Assembly: GCA_943788615.1 (NCBI GenBank)
Contig: CALSQY010000004.1
Location: 434,001 to 498,000 of the forward strand
DNA from: UBA4465 sp002292365
GTDB lineage: Bacteria; Bacteroidota; Bacteroidia; Cytophagales; Cyclobacteriaceae
Direction: 5' to 3'
DNA length: 64,000 bases
Both the position numbers and the translations under genes were made by a program. This document shows, piece after piece, positions 58,635 to 64,000 of this stretch (the first letter of the stretch is position 1; the number at the start of each line of letters is the position of its first letter). The notes beneath the pieces were generated by a model. It saw nothing but the letters and a program-made list of their open reading frames with translations, did no database searches and was not told the DNA's origin.

Positions 58635-59072
58635 TTACATTACAACTTGCCATGAATCGTCAGATCCACCATGCAACCAATCCTTAAACTTTTCTTCACC
58701 TCCACGAGTCGCCCAATCAGAATCTATGGTCAACCTTGAACTGATGCCCCCTCTTGGATTGCAATTCATCACAATGCGAAGTCGTTCAGGATCATAGACC
58801 TCCGTCAGGTGGTCATAAAAAACATTAATTAACCGCTCATAAGAAACTACTATGTCACGTAAATGAAAGGCATATTGCTTCAAAGACTTTAACTCAATGA
58901 CCTTACCTTTTGGATAAAAAGTAAGGTATACATTGGCGAAATCCGGCTGTTCTTGAACGCCCAAAAAGGTAAATTCAGGAATTTTTATTTTGATTTCGTA
59001 AGCCTCCTTTGTCGGATTAGGAATGGCTTTCAAAATACTTTTGTTGATGGCTTGATGTAATTTAATGGGCAT
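58635..59072 (-). CDS. QueF-like T-fold protein lacking the catalytic cysteine
   Basis: The product has 145 residues and follows the preQ0 reductase family (QueF): PEFTFLGVQEQPDFANVYL, ELKSLKQYAFHLRD, and MNCNPRGGISSRL near the C-terminus. In described QueF enzymes the block reads FTSLCPKTGQPDFA and its Cys forms the covalent bond to the nitrile. Here this position is Gly38 and the loop is one residue shorter. The Asp of QPDF is kept (Asp44), as are ESKS-type and Glu residues, but the His before the Glu is Tyr. Nitrile reduction by the known mechanism is therefore unlikely. The start overlaps the upstream metH half by 11 bases and the gene is followed by the other metH half at 25 bases, so it is made together with methionine synthase. 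A binding or new catalytic role is inferred. Confidence 0.75.
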   Translation of the reverse strand: MPIKLHQAINKSILKAIPNPTKEAYEIKIKIPEFTFLGVQEQPDFANVYLTFYPKGKVIELKSLKQYAFHLRDIVVSYERLINVFYDHLTEVYDPERLRIVMNCNPRGGISSRLTIDSDWATRGGEEKFKDWLHGGSDDSWQVVM

Positions 59073-60060
59073 ATGCTATTTGTCTAGGTTTGTAATTTTT
59101 AGCCAATGTGGCTATTGCTTGAATGTGATCAGGGGTCGTTCCACAACAACCTCCAATGATATTGACCATATGGTCTTCTAAATAGGCGGTGATTTGGTCA
59201 ACCATTTCTTCAGGAGTCTCGTCGTATTGGCCAAACTCATTAGGCAGACCGGCATTGGGATGAGCACTGACCATAAAGTCAGATTTATCTGATAATATTT
59301 TTAAAAAAGGTCGCATCATTTCGGCACCAAAAGCACAATTTAACCCCACACTGAACAGCTCACAATGTGAAATAGAGATCAAAAAAGCTTCGGTGGTTTG
59401 ACCTGAAAGTGTCCGTCCCGAAGCATCGGTAATCGTACCCGAAACCATGATGGGTATATTGATATCGCGCTCAGCTTTGACTTCCTCTGCGGCAAAAAGC
59501 GCTGCCTTGGCATTTAGGGTATCGATAATCGTTTCAAAAAGAAGTAGATCCACTCCCCCGTCCAGTAGGGCTTCCACTTGATGTCGAAAAGCTAATTTTA
59601 ATGCGTCAAAGGTCACCGCTCTAAATCCTGGATCATTGACATCGGGCGATAACGAGGCCGTCGTATTGGTAGGGCCAATAGAACCCGCAACGAACCTGGG
59701 TCGATTGCTGTCTATTGCCGTATATTGATCCGCCGCCGCGCGGGCAATGCGGGCAGACTCATAATTGATTTTATATACCCAATCTTGCAAACCATAATCC
59801 GCTTGTGCTATGGTCGTACTTGAGAAGGTATTGGTCTCTATGATGTCAGCTCCCGCTTCTAAATAGGCTTCATGAATTGATTTGATGATGTCAGGACGGG
59901 TCAGAGACAACAAGTCATTGTTGCCTTTGAGAGGAATAGTATGGTCCTTAAGTGCCTCACTTCTGAAATCTTCTTCCTGCAGGTCATGCCGCTGGATCAT
60001 GGTACCCATGGCACCATCGAGGATCAATATTCTTTCTTTGATAACTTCATGAATGGTCAT
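59062..60060 (-). CDS. metH: Methionine synthase, homocysteine-methyltransferase part (split MetH)
   Basis: The product has 332 residues, a single homocysteine S-methyltransferase TIM barrel. Marks: ILDGAMGTMIQRHDLQEEDF, EAGADIIETNTFSSTTIAQA, GLNCAFGAEMMRPFL with the first zinc Cys and GGCCGTTPDHI with the other two. It corresponds to the first domain of full-length MetH. Split MetH genes are common in Bacteroidota. It is the first gene after the SAM riboswitch and overlaps the QueF-like gene by 11 bases. Confidence 0.95.
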   Translation of the reverse strand: MTIHEVIKERILILDGAMGTMIQRHDLQEEDFRSEALKDHTIPLKGNNDLLSLTRPDIIKSIHEAYLEAGADIIETNTFSSTTIAQADYGLQDWVYKINYESARIARAAADQYTAIDSNRPRFVAGSIGPTNTTASLSPDVNDPGFRAVTFDALKLAFRHQVEALLDGGVDLLLFETIIDTLNAKAALFAAEEVKAERDINIPIMVSGTITDASGRTLSGQTTEAFLISISHCELFSVGLNCAFGAEMMRPFLKILSDKSDFMVSAHPNAGLPNEFGQYDETPEEMVDQITAYLEDHMVNIIGGCCGTTPDHIQAIATLAKNYKPRQIAYAH

Positions 60061-60104
60061 TTCTATCTATTAAGTCATCAAGAAGGATGTTAAAACCTCG
60101 TTTG

Positions 60105-60202
60105 TTATCTTTCTTCAACTATCTGAAGTAGGAATTGGCACCTTTCTTTACAGGGGTTGCCAAGGTTTCAATGGGCCTTACCCCTCTACCTTTCTTGATA
60201 AT
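60105..60202 (-). promoter_or_regulatory. SAM-I (S-box) riboswitch upstream of metH
   Basis: Read on the minus strand, the leader has the S-box hallmarks in order: TTATCAAGAAAGG for the 5' P1 strand, GAGGGGTAAGGCCC with ACCCC for P2 and its kink-turn, GAAACCTTGGCAACC, GGTGCCAATTCC for P3, a P4 hairpin CTTCA-GATAGT-TGAAG, and GAAAGATAA closing P1. It senses SAM and should lower expression of the split metH operon when SAM is high. It ends about 45 bases before the start codon. A downstream segment that can pair with the 5' P1 strand is described in the findings. Confidence 0.95.
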
Positions 60203-60237
60203 AACGCAAATATAGATCACCCACGGAATAAGAAAAA

Positions 60238-60627
60238 TTATTTCTGACTTAGATATTGGTAGCCCATAGACATACTGGCGATAAGAAGACCCCCAAGCTC
60301 TCGGGTCCCTTCAACATAAGATTTTTCAGCCTTCATTTTACCCACCAGATCCATTTTATCTGATGCCGATAACCAAATGATTAAATCAGGAATATAAAGA
60401 CATCCATATGCTAGCAAACTTAAGGATATGACTACATAAAACTTAAGCCAAGTCGAGGAAAGATTAAAAGGTGACGGAAAATGGGTTTTGAATAAAACTA
60501 ATAAGTGAACCAACCCAATGAATACGTACAAACTGACCCATAACAGAGGATCGGGATCATTTAAATTCAAGTAGGCAAAAATGAGAAAGGTCGCAGATAA
60601 AACAAGACTTACCGTTTTATTTTTCAT
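60238..60627 (-). CDS. TMEM220-type small membrane protein
   Basis: I choose the internal start MKNKTVSLVL at 60627 (129 residues); the longer frame from 60684 would overlap the upstream gene by 38 bases and add Cys-rich residues. Four hydrophobic segments are visible. The family mark YLNLNDPDPLLWVSLYVF matches the TMEM220 family (PF15071), whose function is not known. It follows the TIM-barrel gene by 19 bases and is the last gene of that minus-strand group. Confidence 0.8.
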   Translation of the reverse strand: MKNKTVSLVLSATFLIFAYLNLNDPDPLLWVSLYVFIGLVHLLVLFKTHFPSPFNLSSTWLKFYVVISLSLLAYGCLYIPDLIIWLSASDKMDLVGKMKAEKSYVEGTRELGGLLIASMSMGYQYLSQK

Positions 60628-60646
60628 AGGATAAAAAATTAAATCT

Positions 60647-61486
60647 TCACAACAAACCCTGCAGGTTTTTAAAAGAAGTCGCAATGCTCTTTTCAGGATC
60701 TACCGATTGGTCTTGTTCAATGAAAAAATGTTGCATCCCAGCCACCTGAGACTGGTCAAATATTTCTTGGAAATCAATCACTCCATTGCCGACCTCAGTG
60801 AAATCTCCTGCCAAGTTCATATCTTTGACATGCCATAAAGAAAAACGATTTTTGTATCTCTTAAAAAGATTTAATGCTGACGCTCCTGCTTTCACAGTCC
60901 AATAGAGGTCCAACTCAAAATCGACTACCTCAGCATCCGTTTCCTTCAACAACAGCTCCATAGGCACAACACCACCAATGCTGTCGAATTCAAAAGCATG
61001 ATTGTGATAGGCCATCACTTTATCTAACTGACGCAGCTCTGCACCCTTCTCATTGAGCAGTTCAATCACCTCATGATATACCTCAAGGTTCCTTTCGTTC
61101 TCCTCTAAATGAGGAAGCACTACATATTTTTGACCTGTATCTTCCAGCATTTGAAGCACTCGATCCCAATCAGACTTTAAATCTTTAAATGAAATATGAC
61201 CGCTTACCATTTTCATCCCTAAATCGGTGACGATCCCATCAAACTCAGAAGGATCCAACCCATACATTTTTCCCTCACTGTAACCTGCTGTTTCGAGTTC
61301 CTTGTAGCCTACTTTGGCGACATACTCGAGTGTTTTCCTTGGATTTACCGACATTAAATCTCGCAGTGTATACAATTGCAAACCCGTGTTTGGCTTCGCC
61401 TTAAATTCGCATCTACTCAATAATGGCAAGGTGCCCAGGCCCATTGCGGCCGTTAACGTGGTTTTTAAAAATGATCTTTTGTCCAT
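60647..61486 (-). CDS. Secreted sugar-phosphate-isomerase/epimerase-like TIM barrel
   Basis: The product has 279 residues. The N-terminus (MDKRSFLKTTLTAAMGLGTL) has a signal peptide with a SRC lipobox candidate and a weak Tat-like start. The barrel belongs to the xylose-isomerase-like / AP-endonuclease-2 superfamily: TGLQLYTLRDLM, KVGYKELETAG, MAYHNHAFEFD, ELDLYWTVKAG, LWHVKDM and HFFIEQDQS carry the expected metal ligands (Glu, Asp, His, Glu). Substrate unknown; relatives act on keto-sugars or inositols. Its start abuts the stop of the DUF1080 protein gene, which suggests co-transcription. Confidence 0.88.
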   Translation of the reverse strand: MDKRSFLKTTLTAAMGLGTLPLLSRCEFKAKPNTGLQLYTLRDLMSVNPRKTLEYVAKVGYKELETAGYSEGKMYGLDPSEFDGIVTDLGMKMVSGHISFKDLKSDWDRVLQMLEDTGQKYVVLPHLEENERNLEVYHEVIELLNEKGAELRQLDKVMAYHNHAFEFDSIGGVVPMELLLKETDAEVVDFELDLYWTVKAGASALNLFKRYKNRFSLWHVKDMNLAGDFTEVGNGVIDFQEIFDQSQVAGMQHFFIEQDQSVDPEKSIATSFKNLQGLL

Positions 61487-64000
61487 TTATAAGGTCTTAA
61501 TTTTGATGTTTCTAAACCAAACTTCATCTCTATGGTCTTGGAGTACAATGTGCCCTGACCTTCCCGTTCCAAAAGCGGGCATTTCTTTAAATTTACTATT
61601 TTTAATTCTTTCATCCCACATATCATCCCACATATCAAATTCCAAAAGCTTGTAACCATTGAGCCAATGCTCCACATGACCCTCTTTAACAATAAGCCTG
61701 ACTCTGTTCCAATCATTTGGCCTATTGGCCGTCACAAAAGCTGAAGGAATCATATCATACAAATCGCCCGCTCGATGAGCCAAATATTGACCATCGGTAT
61801 GGCTAGAATTATCTAAAATTTGCATTTCGGGTCCCGTTAAATAAGCTTCTCCGTATTGATCGTCCTCGGTTACATTATATATAATGCCGCTGTTACCACA
61901 TGAGGCTACTTTCCATTCTACATAAAATTCATAATTCTCATAAATGCGATCTGTAACCACTATATTGTCACCTGTGGGATAAATCTTGTCGGCCCTCACT
62001 GCCGTTGCCGACAAATGAAGAGTCCCATCCTCGACATCCCACTTACTTCCAACGTCTTCGGAATTGTAATTACGCAAACCGCTAAGGTCTTTGCCATTAA
62101 ATAGCAATTTCCATCCTGCAGACTGCTCGGCCTCAGTCAATGCGTTGTGCATCACCTGATAGTCCGAACTAAAACCTGGTTGATCCTTTGGTACATAGTT
62201 GAGCGTATACCAAGATTCAGTGGTCCAAAGTGAATGATCCAAATCACTGATAAAAGGACGATTTATTCTGAAATAAACCACCCGATTTTCCTTAATATCT
62301 GGTAATTCGACAAAGATTTTTTTCCGATCTTGTGATAGATGAAACGCTTTCGCTTCCAAGTTCTCTAAATCCAACTTAGGTCCCCCATACACTTCGGTAG
62401 GCTCATAACGCCATTGCTGGATCAAAAAGTCTTCAGCATTAACATTTTGCCCTTCCTTGATGGATTCTGTAAACTCAATTTCAAAACCATCGCTTCGAGC
62501 ACTTACTTTTAACATTTCAAATACAGAATTTCCATTGAAAGAGAGACTTTGCAGTCCATAACTGAGTTTGCCTTTATGGCCCCAATTTCCAGACGAGCCT
62601 ACGCCCCCTACTACTAGATCGCCATTAGGTGCCCACAATATCCGGTTTACTCCTGCTTCCAACCCTTGCGTAAACCTAAATAAAGCACCCTGATAAACGC
62701 CGTTGACCTTCTCTACATAAACACGCTTAATCCCTCCATTGGTTACTTCACCATGAATCATTTGCCCTTGATAGGGGCCGATATCTAAGCCAATAGGGGT
62801 GCTAGGAGAGTTACCAATCTCATCTTGAGGCAGCCAAACCACAGGTAAGGTTTCTTTCAATCCGGCTGTGCCTTCAAAATCAACCGACCTTGAACCATAA
62901 AATGCGCCAGGCTGCACATGCACAATTTTGCTAGCCGGTAACCAATCTCCTTGATTGTCTGCGATGAATATTTCATTGTCTTTGCCAACTCCAATACCAT
63001 TGGGCGTTCTTAAACCAGAAGCGATCAACTCCACTTTTCCTGTCGATTTATCTATTTTTAAGACTTTACCCCGATCGGGGATTTGGGGGTTCGCACTGGC
63101 ACCTCCCGGCATGATGGCAGTTGCCAACGTGCCATAGAAAAAACCCTCCTGGTAGACCAATCCAAAAGCAAATTCATGAAAATTGGCCGATACTTTCCAA
63201 TCATTACTGACCGTTTGGTATTCATCAATCAATTCATCTCCATCATGATCTATCAACTTAGTCAATTCTTGTTTTTGTAATACATAGATCTCCTCATCAA
63301 CTACTTTCAATCCCAAGGGTTCAGCAAGTCCTGCGGCAATTCGCTTCACTTTGATTTGATCAGGCATACCCGAATCCCAATTTTCTAATATGAATACTGA
63401 ACCCAAAGAGTCCCAAGTACAAATGACCATACGCCCATCTGAAAGGAAATCAAGCCCCCCTACTTTAGGTGTAAAATCATTGGGTCTCGCTTGAGATAAA
63501 TCAAAAGCAGGATGTACACCGGCTAAAGGAAGCGCATCGCCAGGAATCCCTTTTTTTAACTCCCCTGGAGCAATATAAGGCTTGGTTTCCAGCAACGCAC
63601 TAGATTCAAAAGACACAAATTGGTCATCAAGTAGTACAAAGCTTGCCGCATTTCTATCAAACCACTGCAGTGAAACCAAAGCCCCTCCACCCCCTTGATT
63701 AAACAATAATCTAATGGGGTGTTTTCCTGCTTTAAGAAACATTTCTCCATCCCTAATTTCTGTTCCATGATCACCCCCGTTGTCTACAACCAACTGGTCA
63801 TCTATGTAAAGTAAAGAGCCGTCGTCGCTGATCAGTCTGAAGTCATAGCTACCCTCTTTTTCAATGTTCAATAGACCCTTATATTCTATAATAAAGTGTT
63901 CTTGGAAATTTAAAAAATCTGTTTCGGATAACGTATGGATTTTACTGACCTTACCCTGTAAAACAGGAGTCGACTTTTTAATGACTTCAAGTGGATTACC
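61487..64000 (-). CDS. PA14 / sorbosone-dehydrogenase-like / DUF1080 protein, 5' end outside the window
   Basis: The frame is open from the window edge, so the start is missing; 837 residues are visible. Order: a PA14-like carbohydrate-binding domain (about 35-115, GSYDFRLISDDGSLLYIDD), a six-bladed propeller of the glucose/sorbosone dehydrogenase type (about 150-480; GLRTPNGIGVGKDNEIFIAD), a segment resembling an Ig-like domain, and a C-terminal DUF1080 domain (about 630-837; WKLLFNGKDLSGL, NSGIIYNVTEDD, GHIVLQDHRDEVWFRNIKI). DUF1080 proteins include 3-keto-disaccharide hydrolases. It is probably exported. A role in keto-glucoside breakdown with the TIM barrel next door is inferred. Confidence 0.88.
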   Translation of the reverse strand, partial: GNPLEVIKKSTPVLQGKVSKIHTLSETDFLNFQEHFIIEYKGLLNIEKEGSYDFRLISDDGSLLYIDDQLVVDNGGDHGTEIRDGEMFLKAGKHPIRLLFNQGGGGALVSLQWFDRNAASFVLLDDQFVSFESSALLETKPYIAPGELKKGIPGDALPLAGVHPAFDLSQARPNDFTPKVGGLDFLSDGRMVICTWDSLGSVFILENWDSGMPDQIKVKRIAAGLAEPLGLKVVDEEIYVLQKQELTKLIDHDGDELIDEYQTVSNDWKVSANFHEFAFGLVYQEGFFYGTLATAIMPGGASANPQIPDRGKVLKIDKSTGKVELIASGLRTPNGIGVGKDNEIFIADNQGDWLPASKIVHVQPGAFYGSRSVDFEGTAGLKETLPVVWLPQDEIGNSPSTPIGLDIGPYQGQMIHGEVTNGGIKRVYVEKVNGVYQGALFRFTQGLEAGVNRILWAPNGDLVVGGVGSSGNWGHKGKLSYGLQSLSFNGNSVFEMLKVSARSDGFEIEFTESIKEGQNVNAEDFLIQQWRYEPTEVYGGPKLDLENLEAKAFHLSQDRKKIFVELPDIKENRVVYFRINRPFISDLDHSLWTTESWYTLNYVPKDQPGFSSDYQVMHNALTEAEQSAGWKLLFNGKDLSGLRNYNSEDVGSKWDVEDGTLHLSATAVRADKIYPTGDNIVVTDRIYENYEFYVEWKVASCGNSGIIYNVTEDDQYGEAYLTGPEMQILDNSSHTDGQYLAHRAGDLYDMIPSAFVTANRPNDWNRVRLIVKEGHVEHWLNGYKLLEFDMWDDMWDERIKNSKFKEMPAFGTGRSGHIVLQDHRDEVWFRNIKIKTL

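Noticed and set aside
61611..61640. Tandem 12-base repeat in the DUF1080 part (MWDDMWDE).
   Set aside because: The family has a segment of the same length there, so it is ordinary low complexity and not an insertion.
1..64000. Search by eye for CRISPR arrays, tRNA or rRNA genes and toxin-antitoxin pairs.
   Set aside because: No regularly spaced repeats, no tRNA-like T-loop and acceptor pairs, and no known toxin families were found; short tRNAs could be missed by eye.

Overview
The window looks like a chromosomal segment of a low-GC, Gram-negative Bacteroidota, most likely a marine or aquatic Cytophagales-type lineage. The evidence is a SusC/SusD pair, a hybrid two-component regulator (sensor kinase, receiver and AraC domains on one chain), a type IX secretion C-terminal tail, a TamA-like lipoprotein, a methionine synthase split over two genes, and start regions without strong Shine-Dalgarno motifs. 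The lineage is inferred from gene content and style; no 16S rRNA gene is present.

Bases 151-28968 form one long minus-strand cluster built like a polysaccharide utilization locus. In transcription order it holds: a two-copy secreted protein of an unrecognised family (26335-28968), a second member with a different N-terminus (23815-26229), a secreted alpha/beta hydrolase, a CotH/lamin-tail protein with a type IX sorting tail, a third member, a lipoprotein L-rhamnose mutarotase, SusC, SusD, a frameshifted propeller-like protein, a fourth member, a GH2 glycosidase lipoprotein, a fifth member, a cytoplasmic RbsD-type ribose pyranase and an ADP-ribosylglycohydrolase-family lipoprotein. The five paralogs share a domain of about 400 residues that I cannot assign to any described enzyme family (marks: VFWRG, EPMSDKQ, HWRY, IYPDG, WNHWPV, HSSLS). 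Four of them also carry a LamG-like lectin domain. They are the best candidate for undescribed biology here. The divergent hybrid regulator (30636-34877) is the probable regulator. A dead IS3-type element (about 29190-30440) lies between it and the cluster.

Bases 34878-37309 are a gene-poor, partly decayed stretch with a few small ORFs and an SGNH hydrolase. From 37310 on the content is mostly housekeeping: pgi, a TrmH-family RNA methyltransferase, a TamL-like outer-membrane assembly lipoprotein, a decayed secreted-protein gene followed by a strong bidirectional terminator hairpin, a SnoaL-like lipoprotein, hemF, a PAP2 phosphatase, ribE, pcm, an acyl-CoA thioesterase, a TlpA-like thioredoxin, gatB, alaS, an M23 peptidase and a MerR-type regulator. 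Between the last two lies a CapA-like gene remnant.

Bases 55958-60202 hold a SAM-I riboswitch followed by the homocysteine-methyltransferase half of MetH, a QueF-like protein that lacks the catalytic cysteine, and the B12/folate/activation half of MetH. The window ends in another minus-strand carbohydrate-related group: a large PA14 / sorbosone-dehydrogenase-like / DUF1080 protein cut by the window edge, a secreted sugar-isomerase-like TIM barrel and a TMEM220-type membrane protein. No tRNA, rRNA or CRISPR array was seen.
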